Notes: generated from the sequence alone by a model not told the origin. 9,832 bases of DNA from an uncultured Bacilli bacterium (GCA_947624315.1 CANQJU010000029.1:1-9832); one strand, 5' to 3'; counted from the stretch's first letter, positions 1 through 7,753 are shown. Made by a program: numbers and translations.

Positions 1-2256
1 AGCTTCTTCTTTGAATTGTTGATATCCTTCATCACTACCTGTAAAACTAACAATTAAATTTTCTTGAGTGAAAATATATTTAGACATCTCTTCAAGTTTA
101 TTCATTACATCTTCTATTTTCTCATCATAAGATTTTAAAACATCGCTTAAAACATCTAAATAGCCAATACCACTAGTCAAATCTTTATAATAATTTGTTG
201 CATCAAAGTAAGATAAAGAACGAGTTACACTCTTATTGTGTCCAGCACCAATTAGAGATTGTTGGAGCTTAGCATTTTCCATAGCTAAACATTCTTTAAT
301 ACGTTCTTTCATGTGGAAATTAGTTGTTTCAATTATTTCTTTTACAATATCAAATGAGAATTTAATATTGCTATATAAAGTATTAACTTTAATCAAAAGA
401 CAAACATCATATTCATTCTTACTTCCTTGACTTGTAAATACATTGACATATAATCCACCAGTATTGATATCAATATCTTGTTCTAATGTTTGATATGAAT
501 GATTTTTAGTATCTAAACTACCTAATAAAGCATTATACATACCTAAATATGGAACATATTCTTGAGGAAGTTTCTTTAAATCAAATAATAGTCTTATATA
601 TCCAATTCCATTTGTTGAATAGTTGTGATGTAATACTTTAACACCTTCAATTTCTTCAACCTTATTATTAATTGGAACAATATCATATGATAAATCTTCT
701 TTCTTTAAAAGAGGAATTGTGGCTAAATCTTCTAAACTATCAGGAGCAGATTGATATTCTTTAAGGGCTTGAGATGAAGCCACTAATTTTTCAAGTTCTT
801 CTTCACTCAATGAATTTTTAAATTTAGCTAATTTTTCTTTCAAAGCTGCTTCTTTTTGAGCTTGAACTTCTAAACTAGCCTCACAAATAACAACTGCTTT
901 ATGATTATTATTAATTAAATATTTTTCAATTACTTTTTCGAAATAACCAGTATCAATGTTTGCTTTTAAAGTATCAAAATATGTTGTGTAATCAAAAATA
1001 GAGAATGGATCATTGTCATTATATAACCATGTACTATAAGCATTAATTGTATAAATTAAACCTTTAGATGCTCCACCGAAATCAGCTTCACGCAATTTAA
1101 ACTCATAACTATTAATTGCAGCCAATAATGCTTTTTTATCTAATCCTTCTTTAACATATTTTTTAAGATTTTCTTCAACTTTATCTATAAACTTTTGTTT
1201 ATCGCTGGCATTACAATTTTTAACAACAATTGAAAACATTGGTTGTAAAATACCAGATTCAAAACTACCATTAACAAGATCACCAATTTTATCATCCAAC
1301 AATGATCTAACAAGTGGAGCTCCAGCTGCTTGTAAAATTACTTGAGTAATAACATCTAAAGCCATATAATCACAAATAGGTGATCCCTTAGGTAAAGCAA
1401 CATTATATGACATTAATGCTTTATTTTCAACTCCTTGTTCAGGGCTTACAGGATATAATACCTTCTTTTCTTTGATTGATGCAAATGGTTTTTGTTCCTT
1501 AAGTTCTGAATCAACATTAATTTTATCAAATTTTGATAAATATTCATCATTAAGCCATTTTAATATTTCTTCCATATCACAATTACCATAAATAGTAATA
1601 TAACTATTTGATGGATGATAATATTTCTTATGAAACTCTTTAAACTTTTCATATGATAAATCAGGAATATTATCAGGATTTCCACCTGATTCAACTCCAT
1701 AAGATGTATCAGGGAAAAGAGCATTCATTGATTCTCTATTTAAAATATCGTCAGGAGATGAAAAAGCACCTTTCATTTCGTTGTAAACAACTCCATTATA
1801 AGTCAATTCTCCTTCTTTAGAATCAAGTTCATAATGCCAACCTTCTTGGCGGAAAATTTCTTCCTTGCTATGAATGTTTGGATATAAAACAGCATCCATA
1901 TATACATCCATTAAATTTTTAAAATCTTGATCATTACAACTTGCCACAGGATAAATTGTTTTATCAGGAAAAGTCATGGCATTTAAGAAAGTATTTAATG
2001 AACTTTTCATCAATTCAACAAAAGGTTCTTTAACAGGGAATTTTCGAGATCCACATAATACAGAGTGCTCTAAAATATGAGGTAAACCTGTATCATCATA
2101 AGGTGGTGTTCTAAATCCTATACAAAAAGATTTATTTTCATCATCATTTTGTAACAACAAAACTCTAGCACCACTTTTTTCATGAACTAGCAATGTTCCT
2201 TTTGAATTAATATCTTTTAATTCCTTTTCTTGAAGTATTTTATAATTTTTATACAT
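1..2256 (-). CDS. M16C insulinase-family zinc metallopeptidase (presequence protease-like), C-terminus cut by window edge
   Basis: The frame is open for 752 codons from ATG 2256 to the left edge, so the protein is partial; members of this family are usually about 970 residues. The inverted zinc motif HxxEH is intact (His60, Glu63, His64), and the third ligand Glu160 sits in a YNEMKG motif, as expected for M16. A helical, Lys/Glu-rich stretch near residues 455-530 with an LATIPLL motif is typical of the M16C linker that joins the two halves of PreP. A second M16-like half follows and runs off the window. Family knowledge: these enzymes form a closed chamber and degrade unfolded peptides of moderate size. 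No signal peptide is visible, so a cytosolic role in peptide clearance is likely. A GGAGG Shine-Dalgarno (2266-2270) lies 9 nt before the ATG, and the gene has its own promoter. Substrate is unknown. Confidence 0.93.
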   Translation of the reverse strand, partial: MYKNYKILQEKELKDINSKGTLLVHEKSGARVLLLQNDDENKSFCIGFRTPPYDDTGLPHILEHSVLCGSRKFPVKEPFVELMKSSLNTFLNAMTFPDKTIYPVASCNDQDFKNLMDVYMDAVLYPNIHSKEEIFRQEGWHYELDSKEGELTYNGVVYNEMKGAFSSPDDILNRESMNALFPDTSYGVESGGNPDNIPDLSYEKFKEFHKKYYHPSNSYITIYGNCDMEEILKWLNDEYLSKFDKINVDSELKEQKPFASIKEKKVLYPVSPEQGVENKALMSYNVALPKGSPICDYMALDVITQVILQAAGAPLVRSLLDDKIGDLVNGSFESGILQPMFSIVVKNCNASDKQKFIDKVEENLKKYVKEGLDKKALLAAINSYEFKLREADFGGASKGLIYTINAYSTWLYNDNDPFSIFDYTTYFDTLKANIDTGYFEKVIEKYLINNNHKAVVICEASLEVQAQKEAALKEKLAKFKNSLSEEELEKLVASSQALKEYQSAPDSLEDLATIPLLKKEDLSYDIVPINNKVEEIEGVKVLHHNYSTNGIGYIRLLFDLKKLPQEYVPYLGMYNALLGSLDTKNHSYQTLEQDIDINTGGLYVNVFTSQGSKNEYDVCLLIKVNTLYSNIKFSFDIVKEIIETTNFHMKERIKECLAMENAKLQQSLIGAGHNKSVTRSLSYFDATNYYKDLTSGIGYLDVLSDVLKSYDEKIEDVMNKLEEMSKYIFTQENLIVSFTGSDEGYQQFKEEA

Positions 2257-2277
2257 ATTTTTATTCCTCCATTTATT

Positions 2278-2306
2278 ATTATAATGCTTTTCTAAATAGT
2301 ATTCAA
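2278..2306 (-). promoter_or_regulatory. Sigma-A type promoter of the M16C peptidase gene
   Basis: On the minus strand TTGAAT (2301-2306) is separated by exactly 17 nt from a consensus TATAAT (2278-2283). Transcription would start near 2271, leaving a leader of about 15 nt that contains the GGAGG ribosome site. It sits in the 57-nt gap after the aminotransferase gene. I see no terminator hairpin in that gap, so read-through from the upstream gene may add to expression. Confidence 0.65.
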
Positions 2307-2313
2307 TAAAAAA

Positions 2314-3477
2314 TTATTTGACATAAAGTTCTATTGCTTTCTTCAATCTATTTAAGCCATCCATAAGTAAAGTCTTAGGACAAGCAATATTCATTCGCAA
2401 AAAATGTTTTCCATTTTCACCATATATATGTCCACTAGATAGATACAATCCTGTTTTACTGCGGATAAAATCAGCAATTTCCTTAGATGTTCCTTCTAGA
2501 TTATGACAATCTATCCATAATAAATAAGTGGCATTAGATGGTACTATTTTTAAAATAGGTATTTGATTTTTCACAAATTCATTAACAATTTTTTTATTTT
2601 CATATAAATATTCTTTTAATTCTCCAAGCCATTCTTTCCCATTGTTCAAAGCACTAATTGCTCCATATATAGCAAAATCATTGGGCTCGGCTACTTCATC
2701 AGTATTTATTCCTCTCCACACTTTGTGTCTCAAAATAGGATTAGGAACACAAACAGCTGCACTTTGAAGACCAGCCAAATTAAAAGCTTTACTAACTGAG
2801 AAACAAAAAATAGCATTGTTTTGACATGTTTCATTTACTGATCCAAAAGGTATATATTCTTTGTCAGGATCGGTTATATCGCAATGAATTTCATCAGATA
2901 AAACTATGACATTATATTTAGCACACAACTCACCAATTCTAGCAAGTTCTTCTTTACTCCATATTTTTCCAATAGGATTATGAGGATTACATAGTATCAT
3001 TAATGTTGTTTGAGGATCAGACAATTCCTTTTCTAAATCATCAAAATCAATGTGATAATTTGTTCCATCATAAACTAAATCATTGGTAATAACTTCTCGC
3101 CCATTATTTAGGATTGAATTGAAAAAGACATTGTAAACAGGAGTTTGAATAAGTACTTTTTCAGCAGGTGTAGTTATTTTTCTTACAATACTAGAGATGG
3201 CAGAAACAACCCCGGTAGTAAACATTAACCACTCATTTTTAATTTCATAATTATGCATTGTTTTCCACCAATTGCTATAGGCATCATACCATTCATCAGG
3301 TACTATACTATACCCAAAAACTCCATGAGTAGCTCTTTGTTTCAAATCTTCAATAACTTCGGGAACAGTCTGAAAATCCATATCAGCTATCCACATTGGC
3401 AATTCGTTTTCACCTATATCCCATTTACATGAATATGTATTACGACGGTTAACAATCTTATCAAAATTATATTTCAT
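2314..3477 (-). CDS. PatB/MalY-family PLP-dependent aminotransferase (probable cystathionine beta-lyase / C-S lyase)
   Basis: This is a 387-residue fold-type I PLP enzyme of the usual length for the family. The N-terminal WIADMDF (29-35) and HGVFGYS (51-57) signatures mark the MalY/PatB branch rather than ordinary aspartate aminotransferases. NPHNPIG (164-170) and DEIHCD (195-200) are cofactor-contact motifs. The Schiff-base lysine is Lys230 in SVSKAFNLAG. Known members cleave cystathionine or cysteine to a thiol or sulfide, pyruvate and ammonia, in methionine/cysteine metabolism; some also act as transaminases or regulators, so the exact substrate is not fixed. The protein is soluble and cytosolic. 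The start ATG has an AGAGGT ribosome site that overlaps the stop codon of the DUF3737 gene 9 nt upstream, so the two genes are very likely co-transcribed and translationally linked. Confidence 0.9.
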   Translation of the reverse strand: MKYNFDKIVNRRNTYSCKWDIGENELPMWIADMDFQTVPEVIEDLKQRATHGVFGYSIVPDEWYDAYSNWWKTMHNYEIKNEWLMFTTGVVSAISSIVRKITTPAEKVLIQTPVYNVFFNSILNNGREVITNDLVYDGTNYHIDFDDLEKELSDPQTTLMILCNPHNPIGKIWSKEELARIGELCAKYNVIVLSDEIHCDITDPDKEYIPFGSVNETCQNNAIFCFSVSKAFNLAGLQSAAVCVPNPILRHKVWRGINTDEVAEPNDFAIYGAISALNNGKEWLGELKEYLYENKKIVNEFVKNQIPILKIVPSNATYLLWIDCHNLEGTSKEIADFIRSKTGLYLSSGHIYGENGKHFLRMNIACPKTLLMDGLNRLKKAIELYVK

Positions 3478-3486
3478 AATTTACCT

Positions 3487-4329
3487 CTACTTGTTTCGAC
3501 ATTTTATTATTGTTTTAGATGGATCAATTTTATCTTTTTCAATAATTAATTCACCTATTTCATCAGCAATTATTTGTCCGCTTGTTGGATTAAAAACACT
3601 GTCAATTTTACTACATATATCAGCATCTACACTTGAATATTCAAAAGCTAAAGTTGTATTAATAAGTTTACAATTAATCATTTGAATATTATCAATATAA
3701 CACATACCTTGTAGGCTCTCAATTGTACAATTGATAAATTTTAAATTTTGAGAATTCCATCCTAAATATTCACCTGATATAAAAGAATCATAAACAGTTA
3801 CATTTTTACAATTCCAAAATGAATCTTTTGAAAGCATTTTGGCATTATGGATTTCGATGTTTTTTCCACCATCAAAAGCATAATTTCCACACAATGTAAA
3901 ATTATCAGCTCTTATATTGACACTATTCATTCCAAAATAATCACCTTTTGCAAAAACATTATTTAATTTAATATTCCCACAAGACCAAAATGTTTCATTA
4001 GCATTTGGCATATTGGTATTATTAATAGTAACATTAAAACATCGACGGAAATTTTTAGGAGCTTCAATAGTACAATTATTGACTTCAATATTTTTAGTAT
4101 ACCACACACCTGAACGAGCCATTTCGAACCATGTTGAAGAATCAACTTTAATATTATATGAGTACCACAATGGATATTTCCATTTAAACATACTATTATA
4201 AATTTCGATTCCACAACTTTCTTTCAATGGAGACTCTCCATCATCAAATATTGTATCATAAATTTTTAAGTCACGAGCCTTAAATAAAGCTCTTTCACCA
4301 GTTAAATATTGTTGTTTAATAACTTTCAT
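3487..4329 (-). CDS. DUF3737 family protein, predicted right-handed beta-helix
   Basis: This is a 280-residue protein opening with the QQYLTGERALF signature that I associate with DUF3737. Its body is a solenoid: N-I/V-x-V/I strands recur at residues 59, 80, 99, 119, 138, 157, 176, 195 and 214, a period of about 19 residues, giving nine rungs of a parallel beta-helix. No signal peptide or membrane segment is seen, so it is probably cytosolic. The frame extends upstream to an ATG at 4350, but that start has no ribosome site. ATG 4329 has GGAG (4340-4343) 10 nt upstream and gives the family-like N-terminus, so I chose it. It is the first gene of a unit with the PatB-type lyase, 9 nt away. No enzymatic role is established; the pectate-lyase-like fold alone does not show catalysis. 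Confidence 0.85.
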   Translation of the reverse strand: MKVIKQQYLTGERALFKARDLKIYDTIFDDGESPLKESCGIEIYNSMFKWKYPLWYSYNIKVDSSTWFEMARSGVWYTKNIEVNNCTIEAPKNFRRCFNVTINNTNMPNANETFWSCGNIKLNNVFAKGDYFGMNSVNIRADNFTLCGNYAFDGGKNIEIHNAKMLSKDSFWNCKNVTVYDSFISGEYLGWNSQNLKFINCTIESLQGMCYIDNIQMINCKLINTTLAFEYSSVDADICSKIDSVFNPTSGQIIADEIGELIIEKDKIDPSKTIIKCRNK

Positions 4330-4339
4330 TATTTCTATT

Positions 4340-4343
4340 CTCC
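4340..4343 (-). promoter_or_regulatory. Ribosome binding site deciding the DUF3737 start
   Basis: Minus-strand GGAG lies 10 nt before ATG 4329. The alternative in-frame ATG at 4350 is preceded only by A/T-rich sequence without any purine-rich SD, so the seven extra N-terminal residues are probably not translated. Confidence 0.6.
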
Positions 4344-4375
4344 AATTCATATAATTTTATAATAATTTCTTAATA

Positions 4376-4404
4376 ATTATATCATATTGTAATAGTTTTT
4401 TCAA
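4376..4404 (-). promoter_or_regulatory. Sigma-A promoter with extended -10 for the DUF3737-patB-like unit
   Basis: TTGAAA (4399-4404) and TATAAT (4376-4381) are separated by 17 nt, and a TG one base before the -10 box makes an extended -10 (TGATATAAT). The predicted transcript starts near 4369, about 40 nt before the ATG at 4329. The promoter lies just beyond the terminator of the upstream lipid operon, so this unit is transcribed independently. Confidence 0.75.
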
Positions 4405-4453
4405 AAATAACATATATTTTTTATTTTTAAAAGAACATAAGATGTCACTTATT

Positions 4454-4498
4454 AAAAAAGTGAATTAAAACTAACAAAATATGTTAATTATAATTCAC
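4454..4498 (-). terminator. Strong rho-independent terminator of the marR-plsY-GT-galU operon
   Basis: On the minus strand two 17-nt arms (4482-4498 and 4460-4476) fold around a 5-nt loop (4477-4481), with one T-T mismatch and one G-T wobble. A run of six T (4454-4459) follows at once. It begins 20 nt after the galU-like stop codon, which fits termination of the operon. Confidence 0.8.
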
Positions 4499-4517
4499 AT
4501 AATTTTCAAATTTAATA

Positions 4518-5387
4518 TTAACTATTAGCCATTACTTCAAGAAATTTATCAAAATCTTCTTTTAAATCATCTCTAGTTTTGGCAAAGGCAATAGTTGCTT
4601 CAATATATCCTAATTTAGTTCCAACATCATAACATACGCCATTAACTTTAGATGCAAAGACTTCTTCCTTTTCTAAAGCTAAAGCTATGCCATCAGTTAA
4701 TTGCAATTCATTATTATAACCCATATTGGTATTTTTTAAATATTCAAAAATTGAATTTTTTAAAATATATCGACCAATACAAGCCATATTGGAAGGAGGA
4801 TTATCACTTGGTTTTTCAATAATTCCATTTATTGGAAAATAATCTTTATCATAATTAGTAGCCTTAACAATTCCATATTTATTTGTCAATTCAAATGGAA
4901 CTTCTTCGACACCTAAATAATAACAAGGGTTATTTTTATATAATTCACAAAGACAACTAATTCCATAATGTTTCATACCATTAGAACAAACGACATCATC
5001 GCCTAAAATTACCGCAAAATCATTGCCATTGGCAAAATCTTCAGCTTTTAAAATAGCATCTCCTAATCCACAAGGTTCTTCTTGTATAGCATAAGAAATA
5101 TTAATTTTAGTTTTAATCTTTTTAATTGTTCTAATTTCTTTATAATCTCTATTTAAATTTTTAACATAACTACTTTCAGTATTAAAATAATCAATTACAT
5201 CAGTTTGATTTGGACCGATTATAATCAAAGCTTCATTAATACCAGCCTTGATTGCTTCTTCTAACAAGTATTGAATAACAGGTGTATCAATAATAGGAAG
5301 TAATGTTTTACCAATAGTCTTAGTAATAGGTAATAATCTTGTACCTTTACCAGCTACTGGTATTACTACTTTTTTTATTTGATTCAT
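4518..5387 (-). CDS. galU: UTP-glucose-1-phosphate uridylyltransferase (GalU/GtaB type)
   Basis: This 289-residue protein has the normal length for bacterial GalU. It opens with a nucleotidyltransferase signature: GKGTR (13-17), then LPITK and the lysine of the LLP motif (Lys27). A catalytic-type GDD (129-131), KYGIV (170-174), EKP (191-193), LQLTDGI (228-234) and VGTKLGY (255-261) follow in the family order. The reaction is UTP plus glucose-1-phosphate to UDP-glucose plus pyrophosphate, in the cytosol. Two motifs differ from common GalU: the usual PKEMLP reads GKTLLP, and the usual GLGHA reads GLGDA, so another nucleotide sugar cannot be excluded. An AAAGGAA ribosome site lies 7 nt before the ATG, and the gene follows the glycosyltransferase by a gap of about 24 nt. 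The neighbour probably consumes its UDP-glucose for glycolipid synthesis. Confidence 0.87.
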   Translation of the reverse strand: MNQIKKVVIPVAGKGTRLLPITKTIGKTLLPIIDTPVIQYLLEEAIKAGINEALIIIGPNQTDVIDYFNTESSYVKNLNRDYKEIRTIKKIKTKINISYAIQEEPCGLGDAILKAEDFANGNDFAVILGDDVVCSNGMKHYGISCLCELYKNNPCYYLGVEEVPFELTNKYGIVKATNYDKDYFPINGIIEKPSDNPPSNMACIGRYILKNSIFEYLKNTNMGYNNELQLTDGIALALEKEEVFASKVNGVCYDVGTKLGYIEATIAFAKTRDDLKEDFDKFLEVMANS

Positions 5388-5411
5388 TGTTTCATTCCTT
5401 TCGTTATAAAT

Positions 5412-6533
5412 TTATTCATCAAATGACTTGTCTATAATAAATTCAGCTATATTTTCAATTGCATAGGAATTAATATTTTTTTCTTGAGCTTCTCTCATCG
5501 CTTTCATTGCTTCAGGTGATTTTAATAAATTAATGCCTCTTTCAACCATTTGATGGGCAGTTTTTCCCGAAATTGACATTCCTCTTTTTATGAAAAATTT
5601 ACGATTATAACTTTCACATCCAGGAATAGGGAAAGTGTGCACAAAGGGAACTCGTGCAGCTGCTGCCTCTGTTGAAGTTAAACCACCTGGTTTAGTATAT
5701 ATGATATCACAAGCTTTTAAATACAAAGGAATTTGATTAGTATGTGTCATAATAATAACACTTTTATTATTACCGAACAATTTGTTCATTTTTTGGAAAA
5801 CACGTTTATTGTTCCCACAAATTGCTATAATATTTATCGGAAATTCCTTTTGTATTTTAACAAAGTTTTTAACTAGTTTTACCATTTTTCCAGCTCCCAT
5901 GCTTCCTCCGATAATCAAAACATATTTTTTGTTATCTTGAAGTTTTAAAGCTTGACGAGCTTCACTTTTATTTATTTTTTTATTAATATCAGGACTAAAA
6001 GGTATACCTAATGGATATATTTTCTTTTCATCAATTCCTCTTTCAACATATACATTGGTTAAAGATTGATGAGGAGAAATATAATAATCACAATCAGCAT
6101 CTTCAAAAAATGGTATACATGTATAATCGGTAGAAACTAAGAATGTTGGAGGGAGATCAAATCCCTTTCTTTTCATATAAGTCAAAGTTTCTGCCGGATA
6201 TATATGAGTCATAATTATTCCATCATAATGATTTTCTTGTAAATATACACTTAAATATTTTGCCATTTTTTTATTAACCATATAAACAGGTGAAAAGGGA
6301 AAATATTTACTAACAAATAGGCCTAAAAAATATATACATCCAAAGGCCTTAGGACATATTTTGACCAAATTAACGTACAAGTTTCCAACAACCCTTGATG
6401 TTTTTTCACTTGTTAATGTTAAATAATCAAAAACAAATGCCTCATGACCTAATAATTCTAATTGTTTCTTTATCGCTTCGGCAGCAGCATTATGACCGCC
6501 ACCCGTATTACATGACAATAATAAATATCTCAT
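5412..6533 (-). CDS. MGDG-synthase/UgtP-like diacylglycerol glycosyltransferase (MurG-like GT-B fold)
   Basis: This is a 373-residue glycosyltransferase. The N-terminal TGGGHNAAA (10-18) is the acceptor-side glycine loop with its histidine, as in MGDG synthases and Bacillus UgtP. The C-terminal half carries GGSMG (209-213) and the donor-binding TKPGG followed by TSTEA (280-290), then a PGCESYN motif near 304-310, together the UDP-sugar site. Family members move glucose or galactose from the UDP-sugar to diacylglycerol at the inner face of the membrane, sometimes repeatedly. The frame can extend to a TTG at 6554, but ATG 6533 gives the standard N-terminus and lies one base after the PlsY stop, so translation is probably coupled. 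Its own SD is weak. With PlsY upstream and GalU downstream, a UDP-glucose:lipid role is the best reading; exact sugar and processivity are not shown. Confidence 0.85.
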   Translation of the reverse strand: MRYLLLSCNTGGGHNAAAEAIKKQLELLGHEAFVFDYLTLTSEKTSRVVGNLYVNLVKICPKAFGCIYFLGLFVSKYFPFSPVYMVNKKMAKYLSVYLQENHYDGIIMTHIYPAETLTYMKRKGFDLPPTFLVSTDYTCIPFFEDADCDYYISPHQSLTNVYVERGIDEKKIYPLGIPFSPDINKKINKSEARQALKLQDNKKYVLIIGGSMGAGKMVKLVKNFVKIQKEFPINIIAICGNNKRVFQKMNKLFGNNKSVIIMTHTNQIPLYLKACDIIYTKPGGLTSTEAAAARVPFVHTFPIPGCESYNRKFFIKRGMSISGKTAHQMVERGINLLKSPEAMKAMREAQEKNINSYAIENIAEFIIDKSFDE

Positions 6534-6534
6534 T

Positions 6535-7170
6535 TTATCTTTTTCTAAAGGCAAAACGCACTTCAGTTCCTTCCATTTCTTTTAATGATTTAATATGTCT
6601 AATTATAACAATAATTGACATAAATAAACATCCCATATAAATACTAAGATTTTTTGCCATAAAAATAGCCGTTATGGCAAAACATATAAAAGTCAAAGTA
6701 CAACGTAAACTATGTGGATTAACAATTAATATTATTGAAAAGAACACAAACCAAATTGCTAATAGAGCAGCTAACCAACAATATGGCAACAATCCCAATA
6801 AAACACCAAAACTAACAGCAATACACTTTCCTCCACCTTTAAGGCCATCATATATTGGATAGGCATGACCAATAATCGGAGCAACAAGAACAAATGTAAA
6901 CAATAAATTGTTAACACTAAGAAAATGTTTTGCTAAAAAAACAGGAATAAAGCCCTTTAACAATTCCAATACTAAAGTACAGCCTCCCCAAATTTTACCG
7001 CACTTAATGAATGTATTAACCGTACCAGGGTTACCATCATCACTAACTTCCCTAATATTTATTTTTCTAACATAGCGAGGGATTAAATAACCAAACATTA
7101 TGCTTCCCAATAAATAACCTAAAACAATAAAAAATAGATATTTTATTACTAATAATAAGTTGTTATTCAT
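6535..7170 (-). CDS. plsY: PlsY-like glycerol-3-phosphate acyltransferase, divergent
   Basis: This is a 211-residue integral membrane protein with several hydrophobic segments (roughly 7-29, 61-80, 88-104, 116-150, 157-190). PlsY hallmarks appear in order: GSIMFGYLI (22-30), a GNPGTVN loop (46-52), LLKG (70-73), GLKGGGK (109-115) and a terminal RH...GTE (191-203). PlsY transfers an acyl group from acyl-phosphate to glycerol-3-phosphate, making lysophosphatidate. Several usual residues are changed: GSGN reads DDGN, the Arg after TN is absent, D-x-x-KG has Glu, and H-x-x-N in the last motif is lost. The motifs and operon support the family; strict enzyme identity is less sure. The frame also reaches ATG 7185, which overlaps the MarR stop (TAATG) but has no SD; ATG 7170 has a GTGGTGGG stretch 5 nt upstream and is preferred. 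It is coupled to the glycosyltransferase downstream. Confidence 0.8.
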   Translation of the reverse strand: MNNNLLLVIKYLFFIVLGYLLGSIMFGYLIPRYVRKINIREVSDDGNPGTVNTFIKCGKIWGGCTLVLELLKGFIPVFLAKHFLSVNNLLFTFVLVAPIIGHAYPIYDGLKGGGKCIAVSFGVLLGLLPYCWLAALLAIWFVFFSIILIVNPHSLRCTLTFICFAITAIFMAKNLSIYMGCLFMSIIVIIRHIKSLKEMEGTEVRFAFRKR

Positions 7171-7184
7171 CTCTACCCACCACA

Positions 7185-7598
7185 TTAATCAATCAAACGA
7201 TTAAAAATTCTTAAAAACTCTTTAGCATCTCTTTCCCCTAACTTATTTATAATCTTTTGAATTTTGCTAGATAAACCATCAACAACTTTTTTAGCCATCT
7301 TCTTTCCACTTTCAGTTAACTTAATAATGGTTTTTCGTTTATCTTTAGCATCAGCTTTTCTAATAATATATGCTTTTCTTTCTAAACTTTTTAATGTTGA
7401 AGCAACTCTTCCACTAGTTACTTGTTGAATAGAACATAATTCACCAGGAGTTAAGCTCTTCTGCTCATTAACTTCATAGATAAATAAAGTTTTAAGAATT
7501 CCATTTTCACCTTTGTCCAATTCACGGACATCATCAATAGGATCCTTTTTATTCTTAAAAGTTTTTAAAAATTTGTAAGTCAAATCCTTATCAGCCAT
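7185..7598 (-). CDS. MarR-family transcriptional regulator
   Basis: This is a 137-residue winged-helix protein of typical MarR length. The core is LTPGELCSIQQVTSGRVASTL (about 49-69, helix-turn-helix with recognition helix), followed by a wing with a basic D-x-K-D-K-R-K turn (about 83-89) and the LTESGKK strand-helix junction. The outer helices, which dimerise in this family, are Lys-rich. It is the first gene of a lipid/glycolipid operon, and its promoter contains a 29-nt perfect inverted repeat, so autorepression and control of the three genes below it are likely. FabT of streptococci is a MarR protein that controls fatty-acid genes and offers a precedent, but the sequence does not show that this is an orthologue or what ligand it senses. 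A GAGGTG ribosome site (7606-7611) lies 7 nt before the ATG. Confidence 0.88.
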   Translation of the reverse strand: MADKDLTYKFLKTFKNKKDPIDDVRELDKGENGILKTLFIYEVNEQKSLTPGELCSIQQVTSGRVASTLKSLERKAYIIRKADAKDKRKTIIKLTESGKKMAKKVVDGLSSKIQKIINKLGERDAKEFLRIFNRLID

Positions 7599-7614
7599 TT
7601 ATTTTCACCTCAAA

Positions 7615-7643
7615 ATAATTATCTTCTACTAGAAGATAATTAT
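7615..7643. promoter_or_regulatory. Probable MarR operator: 29-nt perfect inverted repeat
   Basis: Two perfect 13-bp arms (ATAATTATCTTCT at 7615-7627 and its complement at 7631-7643) flank a 3-nt centre. The palindrome covers most of the -10 box and the predicted start site (near 7632) of the promoter that drives the MarR gene. A MarR dimer bound here would block RNA polymerase. I found no second copy in the window, so control seems confined to this operon here. Confidence 0.75.
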
Positions 7644-7667
7644 ATCACTTTCAACACAATATGTCAA
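7639..7667 (-). promoter_or_regulatory. Consensus promoter of the marR-plsY-GT-galU operon
   Basis: A perfect TTGACA (7662-7667) and perfect TATAAT (7639-7644) are spaced by 17 nt, with a TG giving an extended -10. It is the strongest promoter in the window by sequence. Its -10 and start overlap the 29-nt palindrome, as expected of a strong promoter held down by a repressor. Confidence 0.85.
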
Positions 7668-7713
7668 ATTTTTCTTTAAATGTCATATTCTTTATTTGTC
7701 AATATATAAAAAT

Positions 7714-7745
7714 ATCTCTAAAGCAGTTTAAAAAGCTTTAGAGAT
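7714..7745 (-). terminator. Rho-independent terminator after the DUF4375-like gene
   Basis: A perfect 11-bp stem (ATCTCTAAAGC and its complement, 7714-7724 and 7735-7745) encloses a 10-nt loop. Reading leftward, the stem is followed by ATTTTTATATATT. It starts 8 nt after the stop of the gene at 7754, and separates that unit from the MarR operon. Confidence 0.75.
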
Positions 7746-7753
7746 TTATTATT

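Noticed and set aside
236..430. Plus-strand open frame of 64 codons
   Set aside because: It lies opposite the continuous M16C peptidase frame, which has intact zinc motifs; it has no family features.
3491..4214. Short open frames on both strands inside the DUF3737 gene
   Set aside because: They are out-of-frame shadows of the repetitive beta-helix coding sequence, which keeps a regular 19-residue period in the real frame.
6395..6862. Plus-strand frames over the glycosyltransferase/PlsY junction and the PlsY gene
   Set aside because: They are antisense to clear family motifs and have no supporting promoter or recognisable product.
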